64,000 nt of DNA from Myroides sp. N17-2 (GTDB lineage Bacteria; Bacteroidota; Bacteroidia; Flavobacteriales; Flavobacteriaceae), in assembly GCF_002286775.1 (NCBI RefSeq), contig NZ_NSGJ01000009.1:62001-126000 (forward strand), given 5' to 3'. The position numbers and the translations under genes are program-made. The notes beneath the pieces were generated by a model. The model did not search any database. It had not been told where the DNA came from and worked only from the letters and a program-made list of their open reading frames with translations. This document shows, in pieces, positions 51,302 to 58,545 of the stretch. How positions within the stretch are numbered: the stretch's first letter is position 1; every line of letters begins with the position of its first letter.

Positions 51302-51886
51302 CTACCTCTTCATCGCATTAGCCTTTAGGTCAAATGGCATCTTTTCGATAGCATAACGCAGTGTAGTACGAGGCATCACTACTTTATGTTCCATAATGAA
51401 GTCATACACCTCTTCCTGATGTAGTCTACACGCTTCTTTTAGCATCCATCGGTTAGTAGAACTTGCCCATTGTGTAAGTTGATATACCTCACTTGGAAAC
51501 TTGATCAATAAAGGTCCTATAGTAGAACAACACAGCGTATCACAACTCGCCCAATTCTGTACATACTTCTCTAACCAAAGACGGAAGTGTTTGATATCCT
51601 TTGCTTCATACTGCTTCAGTAGTTTCTTTGTCAATATACACGCGATATACCCTTCTTCGAAATAAAGCGATTTCCACAACTCATTACACAGCGCATATAC
51701 TTCCTCCTTCGGTTGCCCTTTAAGGTCGTTATACAGCTCTCTACCGATCTTACTAAGGATCTCTTTAGACACACCATAGACCTTCGCCTTTTCGTTCTCT
51801 TTAAAGAATCGGTCAGAGATAAGCACTCTCTCAGGTTCTATATGATCCTGTAAAGTCTGTCGAACATCATTTAATATATCTTTCAT
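51302..51886 (-). CDS. DNA alkylation repair protein (AlkD family), internally shortened
   Basis: 194 residues; family members are usually about 225-240. AlkD enzymes are HEAT-repeat glycosylases that remove alkylated purines. The N-terminal part (ERVLISDRFFKENEKAKVYGVS) and the C-terminal part (MLKEACRLHQEEVYDFIMEHK, MPRTTLRYAIEKMP) are normal. The Asp-containing loop NWASCDTLC at 111-119 is present. Between STNRW and MLKEA (residues 143-152) about 40 residues are missing compared with the family as I recall it; that segment normally has the second catalytic Arg. The frame stays open, so this looks like a clean in-frame deletion. Confidence 0.8.
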   Translation of the reverse strand: MKDILNDVRQTLQDHIEPERVLISDRFFKENEKAKVYGVSKEILSKIGRELYNDLKGQPKEEVYALCNELWKSLYFEEGYIACILTKKLLKQYEAKDIKHFRLWLEKYVQNWASCDTLCCSTIGPLLIKFPSEVYQLTQWASSTNRWMLKEACRLHQEEVYDFIMEHKVVMPRTTLRYAIEKMPFDLKANAMKR

Positions 51887-51966
51887 AGCGTTAGCAATTT
51901 ACAGATCGAAAGGTATTTTATTTTTTGTTATTCAGCGTTCTTTTGATTGCGAATTATTAGTGCAAA

Positions 51967-51998
51967 AAAATAGCCCACTCAGTGAGGAGTGGGCTATT
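51967..51998. terminator. Terminator of the thioesterase gene
   Basis: Perfect stem AATAGCCCACTC / GAGTGGGCTATT with a 6-nt loop, followed on the minus strand by T-rich sequence. Confidence 0.92.
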
Positions 51999-52001
51999 AT
52001 A

Positions 52002-52490
52002 TTATCTAAAGATCATACAGTTTGAAACTGCGTGCGCATATAGCTTACCTTCTTCATCTACTAACTCACATTCTAAGTAAGCAGTAGTTTTACCTTTGTG
52101 AATAATCTTCGTTTTAGTCTTTAAAGCAGGTGACTCAGCAGTTATCTTACGCAAGAAGTTTACTTTCAAGTCTAGAGACGTAAAGCTCTCCCCTACTTCT
52201 AAGGTACTTAATAATGAACAGCCGATGGCTGAGTCTAGTATTGTACTGATAGTCCCGCCGTGTACAGTTCCTATCTGATTATAGTGAAACTCCTCTCCTC
52301 TTAATTCGAATACTACTTGCCCCTTTTCCACAGAGACTAGTCGTGATGATATAGTCTTTTGAATAGGTGCCATCGGTAGATTACCCTCGAGTACATTCAT
52401 TAGGTAGTCATATCCATTTAACTTCTTCGCTTCTTCTAATGCTTTTATAGGATCCTCCCAAGAGAAGGTACGTGTTCTATTTGTAGTCAT
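52002..52490 (-). CDS. PaaI/YigI-type hotdog thioesterase
   Basis: 162 residues. The hotdog-fold thioesterase motif GTVHGGTISTILDSAIGCSL, preceded by HYNQIG, is diagnostic for the PaaI superfamily. The Asp in ILDSAIG is the usual catalytic acid. FTSLDLKVNFLRKI and KTTAYLECELVDEEGKLYAHA complete the fold. It hydrolyses an acyl- or aryl-CoA; the substrate is not known. The gene lies between the shortened alkD-like gene and the KAP/HNH module on the same strand. Confidence 0.88.
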   Translation of the reverse strand: MTTNRTRTFSWEDPIKALEEAKKLNGYDYLMNVLEGNLPMAPIQKTISSRLVSVEKGQVVFELRGEEFHYNQIGTVHGGTISTILDSAIGCSLLSTLEVGESFTSLDLKVNFLRKITAESPALKTKTKIIHKGKTTAYLECELVDEEGKLYAHAVSNCMIFR

Positions 52491-52585
52491 AATTTGGTTG
52501 GTTTATTAATAAGATTACAAGGTAGGGAAACTAGAGAGATAATACACTAACTCTTTAAAAAACACAAATCACAACTCTCTATCCA

Positions 52586-53263
52586 CTAATATCTATTATT
52601 ACTTTTCCCTAAATTGCAATCTTGACATGAAGTAACTAAATTACTCAAACTATCACTTCCTCCATTAGATACAGCTAAAATATGATCAACATGCAATTTC
52701 ACACCATCTTCAACTCCTCTTCCACAATATTTACAATGATATTTATCTCTTTCTAAAACAGCAAAACGTATAGTTGCAGGTAGGTTTTTTCTAACAGCCT
52801 TTTTTCTTCCAACAGTTGATTTCTGTAATATTCTATTAAAATTCACGTATGAATATTCTTGACATTCCGAAAAATGTTTAGTTCTATATATTCTATGCTT
52901 CACTTTTTCTTCCTTATCATACATTCCTGAAGTACTAGCAATTCCCCTTGAAAAGGGTAACCAATTACCACTATCAAACAAATTTACTTCAGGGCACATA
53001 TTTTCAAAATACAAACTACTATTATCAGCTGATTTACTCCATTCAGGTGCTTCGCCTTGTAAAGAAATTCTATGTTCATTAAAATCCAACGGTATAACTC
53101 CATCTTTTTGTAATGTAGTAATTACATTATTATTATAATCCTCCTTACTATAATCTGAATAGAAATATATAGTATATGCGCGTCTAGCGCAATAATTTAA
53201 TATAGGACAACGCATTGAACATTTATTATCCTTACTAACTTTATAATATTCTGATTCTGTCAT
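52586..53263 (-). CDS. HNH endonuclease (partner of the KAP NTPase)
   Basis: 225 residues. The C-terminal 65 residues are a zinc-type HNH nuclease: RFAVLERDKYHCKYCGRG, then LHVDHILAVSNGGSDSLSNL and TSCQDCNLGKSN, with the four Cys ligands and the catalytic His of VDH. The N-terminal region has a cysteine cluster (NKCSMRCPILNYCARRAYTI) that may bind zinc or a cluster; no known domain was recognised there. It starts 18 bp after the KAP gene on the same strand and is probably co-expressed. DNA cleavage upon activation by the NTPase is inferred from other ATPase+HNH systems. Confidence 0.87.
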   Translation of the reverse strand: MTESEYYKVSKDNKCSMRCPILNYCARRAYTIYFYSDYSKEDYNNNVITTLQKDGVIPLDFNEHRISLQGEAPEWSKSADNSSLYFENMCPEVNLFDSGNWLPFSRGIASTSGMYDKEEKVKHRIYRTKHFSECQEYSYVNFNRILQKSTVGRKKAVRKNLPATIRFAVLERDKYHCKYCGRGVEDGVKLHVDHILAVSNGGSDSLSNLVTSCQDCNLGKSNNRY

Positions 53264-53281
53264 TTCCTGAATTCTACTATT

Positions 53282-55138
53282 TTATAAAACTTTATGTAAT
53301 TTCCCTAAAACAAATCTTTTTATTTTACTAATTTCATTATTATTCTTTCTATCTAAAATATACGATGAAAACTCATTAAAGAATATCTTTTCATCTTTTA
53401 AATTACTTTGTCTATTTATTACTGACATTCTTCTCTCAATATAACTAATAAACACCCAAACATCTGAATTATTCAGATTTACCAATCTATTAAACATCTT
53501 TTCATTTGAAAAATAATCAAAATAAGGCATTATATTCCATTTACTATTTATTGCGCTTACTTCTTCCATATACTTATCAAAATCCTTTAAGAACAACTGA
53601 TAAACTTCTTCTTTTTCTATTTTACTCTGTTTACAAAAAATAGCGTTATTCACGCTTGTACAAATACTTAATATCTTTTCCATTTCTTCTGGAAATTCCG
53701 AATACCTAACTCCATGTTTTATTTCCCATATATAATCTTCGACTGCCCTAAAATTACTTTTCCCTTTTTCAAGCCCTTTTTTAAATCTATCTATTAAAGT
53801 ATCAAAACTATAGTTCAAAATATTATTAAAGCGAACTGAATACTCAAATAGCAAAGGATAATCTAATAGCTCATACTTCCCTTCTTCAACATACTTCAAC
53901 ATACTTTCAGTATATTCTTCATACTGCTTATCATCTAAATTTAAACATTCATAATACTTTAACTTGTTCAGCACTTTATATTCTTCTTTATCTTTTTCTA
54001 TCAGATCTGTAAAATGTTGTGTAATTTCTTGTTTAAAATCCTTTTGATTAAAATCAAACAATCCAAATATTATACACATAATACTTGGAAAACGAAACAA
54101 CTTAGTGTCAGAGAAATATTTCTCTCCAAACTTTTCAATATAATCCGATTCTTCTACTTTTTCAGTTTTTTTTATAATTTTTAAAACTCTATCTAACTCA
54201 TAATTCTTTCCAATTATACTTTCAGCTTTCTCCAATGTCAGTAATCCTAATTTCAACTCAATCATGATAGCTAAAGAGAATCTAAAAACAGCATCCATAA
54301 TCTCATTTTTTGCGATTAAATACTCCTTATTCTTATTAAAAAATTGTTCTATTGAATCAAAAACACTTTTATAACTCTCAATACAAAATAATAAATTTCT
54401 TAAATTACCTTTATTTAATTCTATAAAAAACACAATTAACTCTGCATTGCCTTTCAAATATTCAAAATAAGAAACATAATTCTCTTTATATAATTCTGTA
54501 ATAATATTTTTGCAAACTAATTTAACGTTTTGTTTGTATTGCATTGTAATCCCAACAACTTTCTCTACAATTTTACTATAATCCTGTTCACCCTTTAACT
54601 CTTCCTCATTTGCAATTAAAATAATCTTCGCCTCTTCATTTTCAACAAGACTATTAATGAACCCTAATAACTCTCCAATATTAAAATCAACATGCTTTCT
54701 ATCAAGATCATCAAAACATAACACTAATTCTTTATATGAAAGTCTTTCTGCAATTTGTTTTTCAACGTCAATAGCTTTAAAATCTTCTAAGTATTTATCT
54801 ATATCACCTAACTGACCTAATTTAAAAAAACCTCTAAGTAAAGTCTTTCCAACACTTGTAGCTAATCTTCTATTATTTGCTTTCATTAATGGGTACAACT
54901 CACCAATTATTGCTACTTCAATATCTTCAACACTTTTTACTCCAAATAATGAAATATGTATTGGTTTATATTTTTCACCTTTACCTCCTAACACATCTGT
55001 CTCCTCAATTTTGGGAGACAAAATTTTTTTATAAAAATATGTTTTACCAATACCATAATTACCATATAAAATTACAGCATAGTTAGTTTTCATATTTAAG
55101 TAATTAATAAACATTCCTGTCTGAAAATTTTGCTCCAT
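53282..55138 (-). CDS. KAP family P-loop NTPase
   Basis: 618 residues. Walker A GNYGIGKTYF (26-33) and Walker B LVLCFDDLDRK (138-146) are clear, and KIILIANEEEL follows as the sensor-like strand; this order and the D-D-L-D-R Walker B are typical of KAP NTPases. No membrane segments are visible, unlike in many KAP proteins. The C-terminal 400 residues are helical and not recognised. In phage-defence loci such NTPases act as sensors or effectors' controllers. The HNH gene follows after 18 bp. The codon composition is markedly AT-rich compared with neighbouring genes, suggesting transfer. Confidence 0.84.
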   Translation of the reverse strand: MEQNFQTGMFINYLNMKTNYAVILYGNYGIGKTYFYKKILSPKIEETDVLGGKGEKYKPIHISLFGVKSVEDIEVAIIGELYPLMKANNRRLATSVGKTLLRGFFKLGQLGDIDKYLEDFKAIDVEKQIAERLSYKELVLCFDDLDRKHVDFNIGELLGFINSLVENEEAKIILIANEEELKGEQDYSKIVEKVVGITMQYKQNVKLVCKNIITELYKENYVSYFEYLKGNAELIVFFIELNKGNLRNLLFCIESYKSVFDSIEQFFNKNKEYLIAKNEIMDAVFRFSLAIMIELKLGLLTLEKAESIIGKNYELDRVLKIIKKTEKVEESDYIEKFGEKYFSDTKLFRFPSIMCIIFGLFDFNQKDFKQEITQHFTDLIEKDKEEYKVLNKLKYYECLNLDDKQYEEYTESMLKYVEEGKYELLDYPLLFEYSVRFNNILNYSFDTLIDRFKKGLEKGKSNFRAVEDYIWEIKHGVRYSEFPEEMEKILSICTSVNNAIFCKQSKIEKEEVYQLFLKDFDKYMEEVSAINSKWNIMPYFDYFSNEKMFNRLVNLNNSDVWVFISYIERRMSVINRQSNLKDEKIFFNEFSSYILDRKNNNEISKIKRFVLGKLHKVL

Positions 55139-55151
55139 AATATCCTCTTTT

Positions 55152-55178
55152 GTTGTTTATACAAACATAATAAACAAC
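55152..55178 (-). promoter_or_regulatory. Inverted repeat over the -7 box of the KAP/HNH operon
   Basis: GTTGTTTAT (55152-55160) and its exact complement ATAAACAAC (55170-55178) flank CAAACATA, which on the minus strand is TATGTTTG, an exact TAnnTTTG box. A 9-bp palindrome placed like this resembles a repressor operator. No regulator gene is next to the operon. Confidence 0.55.
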
Positions 55179-55190
55179 TCTGTTATTTTT

Positions 55191-55272
55191 TTACGGTTTT
55201 CCGTATACTCCCTAAAACCTTGAGTATACCCCATAAAAAAAGCCTAACTACTTTCATAATTAGGACTTTTAT
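55191..55272 (-). terminator. Terminator repeat, copy 1 of 3
   Basis: AGCCTAACTACTTTCATAATTAGGACTTTT forms stem CCTAA..TTAGG with a loop; written as shorter parts, CCTAACTAC and GTAATTAGG-like arms. The segment with the preceding ACGGTTTTCCGTATACTCC matches 55727-55803 and, for its terminator part, 56586-56622. It follows the SH3-like lipoprotein gene. Confidence 0.75.
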
Positions 55273-55274
55273 CT

Positions 55275-55661
55275 TTACTTTCTACGTGGCGCACTCCTTG
55301 TATGAGGACTGACATATGAGCCGTTTTTTCTATAATATCCCTTTACTTGAACAGGCTTACTATAGCTTGAGGAACTACTACTATAACTAGATGATTTACC
55401 ATAATTAGGAGTAAATGAAAACTTGAAATCCTTTGTCCAATATTTTCTATTATTGTACTTAATTTTATAGTATCCTCCTTTACTTTGTTTGGTATTTAAG
55501 TAAACCATAGATCCTGCAGGTATATTAACAATGCTATAATCCTCATCTAAAGAACTCTGAAATAATTCATCTTTATCCAAGTAGACTGTATTATAGTTAA
55601 CTACACAAGAACTCGTAGATACTAACAATAGCATCAATATTAATAGATAGGCTTTTCTCAT
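55275..55661 (-). CDS. Small SH3-like lipoprotein
   Basis: 128 residues with the lipoprotein signal MRKAYLLILMLLLVSTSSC (lipobox STSSC). The middle (YSIVNIPAGSMVYLNTKQS, GGYYKIKYNNRKYWTKDFK) looks like an SH3-type barrel. The C-terminus has a serine-rich linker followed by VKGYYRKNGSYVSPHTRSAP, a motif shared by many small exported proteins of this phylum. The function is unknown; cell-wall or outer-membrane association is likely. The copies of the flanking terminator link it to the MORN-repeat gene next door. Confidence 0.75.
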   Translation of the reverse strand: MRKAYLLILMLLLVSTSSCVVNYNTVYLDKDELFQSSLDEDYSIVNIPAGSMVYLNTKQSKGGYYKIKYNNRKYWTKDFKFSFTPNYGKSSSYSSSSSSYSKPVQVKGYYRKNGSYVSPHTRSAPRRK

Positions 55662-55726
55662 AAGACTAATGTTTTAGGTTAAGTGGTTATACTCAACAAA
55701 TATATCTGTCTTATCATTCAGTTCTT

Positions 55727-55803
55727 TACGGTTTTCCATATACTCCTTAAAACCTAAGTGAACTTCACAAAAAAAACCTAACTACTCTCGTAATTAGGCT
55801 TGT
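55727..55803 (-). terminator. Terminator repeat, copy 2 of 3
   Basis: CCTAACTACTCTCGTAATTA and the preceding ACGGTTTTCCATATACTCC repeat the copy at 55191. It ends the MORN-repeat gene on the minus strand. Confidence 0.75.
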
Positions 55804-55826
55804 ATATTATATAACAAATCATCTCG

Positions 55827-56489
55827 TTAATACCTCTTAACAGATCCATCTAACTTATCGTATATATAATTTGCTTCTCCTATTAGTTTTCCATTTTCAT
55901 CATATCCCTTAGTTGTTCCATGAAGTGATCCTTCTTTGTAATGTACTTCATATTTTAGCTGTCCATTTGTGTAATACTGCTTAATTACTCCATCTAATAC
56001 ACCATCCTTATAATTTGCTTCAAGATTTAATTGACCATTCTCATCATACCCCTTTGTTACTCCATTTTCTATTCCATTCTGATAGCTTGATACATCTGAT
56101 AATTGTCCATTCTTATAATATCCCTTAATCATTCCATCTAGCACCCCATCCTTATAATCTGCTTCAGTATGTAGCTTTCCACTCTCGTAATAGCTCTTCT
56201 TCACTCCGTCTATCTTTCCTGCCTTATAATCTACCTCAGCTTTTAGCTTTCCATTTTTATAAAACCCCTTAGTTAAGCCATGTAGCACACCATCCACATA
56301 TCTATCCTCTACATCTAACTGCCCATTCTCATAATAGCTCTTTGCGATGCCATTAAATCTCTGTTCTGAATTGATTTCATAAAACACCCCATTTCTTTCT
56401 TGAAGATTTTTAAAATCAACTTCCTTTTCTTTAGCATTACAACTCATTAGTGAAATTGCAAGGAATAAAACACATAATACTCTTTTCAT
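55827..56489 (-). CDS. MORN-repeat lipoprotein (YwqK-like)
   Basis: 220 residues with a lipoprotein signal (MKRVLCVLFLAISLMSC). From about residue 45 it is built from roughly eight copies of a 22-residue MORN_2 repeat, as in YYENGQLDVEDRYVDGVLHG and FYKNGKLKAEVDYKAGKIDG. Databases often label such proteins 'YwqK family antitoxin'; nothing in the locus supports a toxin-antitoxin role, so that name should not be taken literally. An outer-membrane-attached binding protein is more likely. The internal DNA repeats make the gene prone to length change. Confidence 0.82.
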   Translation of the reverse strand: MKRVLCVLFLAISLMSCNAKEKEVDFKNLQERNGVFYEINSEQRFNGIAKSYYENGQLDVEDRYVDGVLHGLTKGFYKNGKLKAEVDYKAGKIDGVKKSYYESGKLHTEADYKDGVLDGMIKGYYKNGQLSDVSSYQNGIENGVTKGYDENGQLNLEANYKDGVLDGVIKQYYTNGQLKYEVHYKEGSLHGTTKGYDENGKLIGEANYIYDKLDGSVKRY

Positions 56490-56585
56490 AATTATTTGGT
56501 TAAAAACTACTTTTAGACAGTCCTTAAAAATACAACATTTATACTATTTTATATAACCGTCTATTAATGACATATAAATACCTCA

Positions 56586-56622
56586 ATAAAAAAGCCTAAC
56601 TACTCTCGTAATTAGGCTTGTA
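56586..56622. terminator. Terminator repeat, copy 3 of 3
   Basis: AAAAAGCCTAACTACTCTCG and ATTAGGCTTGTATATTTA are nearly identical to the terminator part of copy 2. No gene now precedes it on the minus strand except the insertion sequence, so the original gene may have been lost or displaced. Confidence 0.7.
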
Positions 56623-56634
56623 TATTTAATTCTT

Positions 56635-56885
56635 GGGCGAATTGCAATTCGCCTCTACTGTCGTGTCAATGCGTTGTGTGACACAGGACAGAGCGTTAAG
56701 AAAACATCTTGTAGATGTTTTATGTGGGCGTATAGTGATATGCCTCTACCGTCGTGTCAATACATTGTGTGATACAAGACAGGTGCTAGAAAAACATCAT
56801 TGATGTTTTATGTGGGCGTATAGTGATACGCCCCTACCGTCGTGGCTACTGTACGTAGTAAACCACCCCGCCCTGCGGGCACCCC
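56635..56885. repeat. Modular hairpin repeats at the left flank of the insertion sequence
   Basis: Inverted repeats follow each other: GGCGAATTGCAATTCGCC; CGTGTCAATGCGTTGTGTGA; AAAACATCTTGTAGATGTTT; GTGGGCGTATAGTGATATGC; a second set of the last three with changes (56755-56845); and CCTGCGGGCACCCC. The last is the target of the insertion sequence. The two sets form a direct duplication of about 95 bp, with paired changes in stems. Confidence 0.85.
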
Positions 56886-58329
56886 CAATGTCATTAAGTT
56901 AAGCTAAAATCAAATAGTATCTTTTTGATTCTTAGTTACTTTTGGCTTTACTCTTCCTTTATATTTTTTAATATTCCTATGATTTGATCTATCAGGTCTT
57001 ATTGGGACAAGATTTTTTTTAAAGAGTTTCTTCACTTCTATAAGAATTTCGTCTATATCTCTTTGAGAAAATAGTAATCCTAATATTCGATCTTTAAGAA
57101 AACCATACGATAAAGCTGTGTTGATTTTATATTGATATTTGGTTGTAGAGTTCCGTATTGAATCATTGTTTATTTCTACAATAATTAACGACTGAATATT
57201 ACTGACTAGAATGGTTGAATAAAAGTCTTGGAGAATACTTTGATTAGAATAACCTGAGAAATCTTCAACTCTAAGTTTGTTTTTTAGTTCATCATAATAT
57301 GTTTCTATCCCCCATCGTTTAAAGTATAATTCTTTAAAAATGTTGCTATTATATTTTTGTAAATCAAGTAAAGAGGTCATTAGAACTTCTATTTGACCAG
57401 TAGATAAAATTACCTTTATTAGTCTTACTTTCAAGACAGAATCTTTGGTAAATGATTTTCCTTTATGACTACTATGTTGTGCAGGGCTTATTTCTGTTAT
57501 AATATCTTTTTTATCACTTGCTACAAATTCTTTTACAACATTACTAAAATCTACTTTTACCCTCATTAAGTAGTCTAATTCTAATCGAATATGTTCGTGA
57601 ATTAGCTCAAAAGAAGGATAACCACGGTCATAAAGTAATAAATCTCCTTGTTTACAATACTGCAAAAGTTGCATAGCTTGTGCTCTTTCTCCAATATCTA
57701 CAGGAGATAATATTCCTTCTAAACAAATTTTGTTTAATACATCATATAATACACAAGCTTTCGCTTGAACAATGTATACCTCAGAATTATTTGTTGTCCT
57801 GCCATACTCTTGTTCCAACGCTTGGGTATTAGGTAAAGTTATCCTTGATCCATCCATAGATAAAATTCTGAAATCACCTTCTAATAAGGTTTTAACAGCA
57901 CTGTTATCTGTGTAGAAATCAGCAATTAACACACGATTTAAATGGATAAACACTTCTGGTTTAATTTTTTTACGTGCTTGTACAAAAGCACTTTTACTGA
58001 ATTCTTGTTGCTCAGATTTATATTGCCCTATATACTTTATAAAATTCTCTATTTCGAGTGATAAACTTCTTGTTAGAAAGTTAATCAAAAATAAAATAGT
58101 ACTTGAGAATGTTAGTTTTCTCTTCCTAGTAAAATCTTTTTTTTTCATTGAAAATTCTTCTTTTAAGAAAGTGCAATTTATTTCATTTTGAAGCTTTATC
58201 AGAATATTCTTCACTTCTTTTCGATGCATATTAACTACTTGATAATCAAGTAAATATACTGATTTTAATCATAAAAAACAAATATAAACAACTAATAATC
58301 AAAGTATTACATACTAACTTAATGACATT
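56886..58329 (-). mobile_element. IS4-family insertion sequence with 11-bp target duplication
   Basis: The element is bounded by 15-bp perfect inverted repeats: AATGTCATTAAGTTA at 56887-56901 and its complement at 58315-58329. Outside them, GCGGGCACCCC occurs on both sides (56875-56885 and 58330-58340), an 11-bp target duplication typical of IS4-family transposition. The total is about 1.44 kb with one intact transposase gene. It has inserted into a GC-rich hairpin repeat and is probably recent and able to move. Confidence 0.9.
56910..58229 (-). CDS. IS4 family transposase
   Basis: 439 residues. Catalytic residues: Asp in ILSMDGSRITLP, Asp in LLLYDRGYPSFEL and Glu in YFKRWGIETYYDELKNKL. The last carries the Y-x-x-x-x-x-E pattern typical of IS4. 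The N-terminal 90 residues (SSTILFLINFLTRSLSLEI, SKSAFVQARKKIKPEVF) match the usual IS4 N-domain, and the C-terminus is very basic (KKYKGRVKPKVTKNQK). The frame is intact. It cuts and pastes the element between the 15-bp inverted repeats. Confidence 0.93.
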   Translation of the reverse strand: MHRKEVKNILIKLQNEINCTFLKEEFSMKKKDFTRKRKLTFSSTILFLINFLTRSLSLEIENFIKYIGQYKSEQQEFSKSAFVQARKKIKPEVFIHLNRVLIADFYTDNSAVKTLLEGDFRILSMDGSRITLPNTQALEQEYGRTTNNSEVYIVQAKACVLYDVLNKICLEGILSPVDIGERAQAMQLLQYCKQGDLLLYDRGYPSFELIHEHIRLELDYLMRVKVDFSNVVKEFVASDKKDIITEISPAQHSSHKGKSFTKDSVLKVRLIKVILSTGQIEVLMTSLLDLQKYNSNIFKELYFKRWGIETYYDELKNKLRVEDFSGYSNQSILQDFYSTILVSNIQSLIIVEINNDSIRNSTTKYQYKINTALSYGFLKDRILGLLFSQRDIDEILIEVKKLFKKNLVPIRPDRSNHRNIKKYKGRVKPKVTKNQKDTI

Positions 58330-58545
58330 GCGGGCACCCCTCCAATGGAGGGGAATAGTAGCTCCGGAAAAACAAACCGAAAAGACATACTGGTCAAACA
58401 AACCTCTGACACACAGTCTGCACACACAGCATTCCCCTCCCATGGGAGGGGTGGCTGAAAGCCGGGGTAGTTCTAGTTACAGTCCACTTCACCTATTGCC
58501 TGAAAGGCACAAATTCTTAATTCTTAATTCCTAATTCTTAATTAA
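58330..58545. repeat. Right flank of the insertion sequence: GC-rich hairpins and an 'attctta' array
   Basis: CCCCTCCAATGGAGGGG and CCCCTCCCATGGGAGGGG are palindromes at about 58337-58353 and 58435-58452. At about 58513-58545 the unit AATTCTTA repeats about four times. The original repeat was split by the insertion sequence. No gene was seen. Confidence 0.8.

Noticed and set aside
52586..55138. Assignment of the KAP/HNH pair to the Septu system
   Set aside because: Septu uses an SMC/ABC-like ATPase; the Walker motifs and order here are of the KAP type, so the similarity is only in the HNH partner.
55827..56489. Toxin-antitoxin antitoxin, as YwqK-type names suggest
   Set aside because: The protein is a MORN-repeat lipoprotein and there is no toxin gene beside it.
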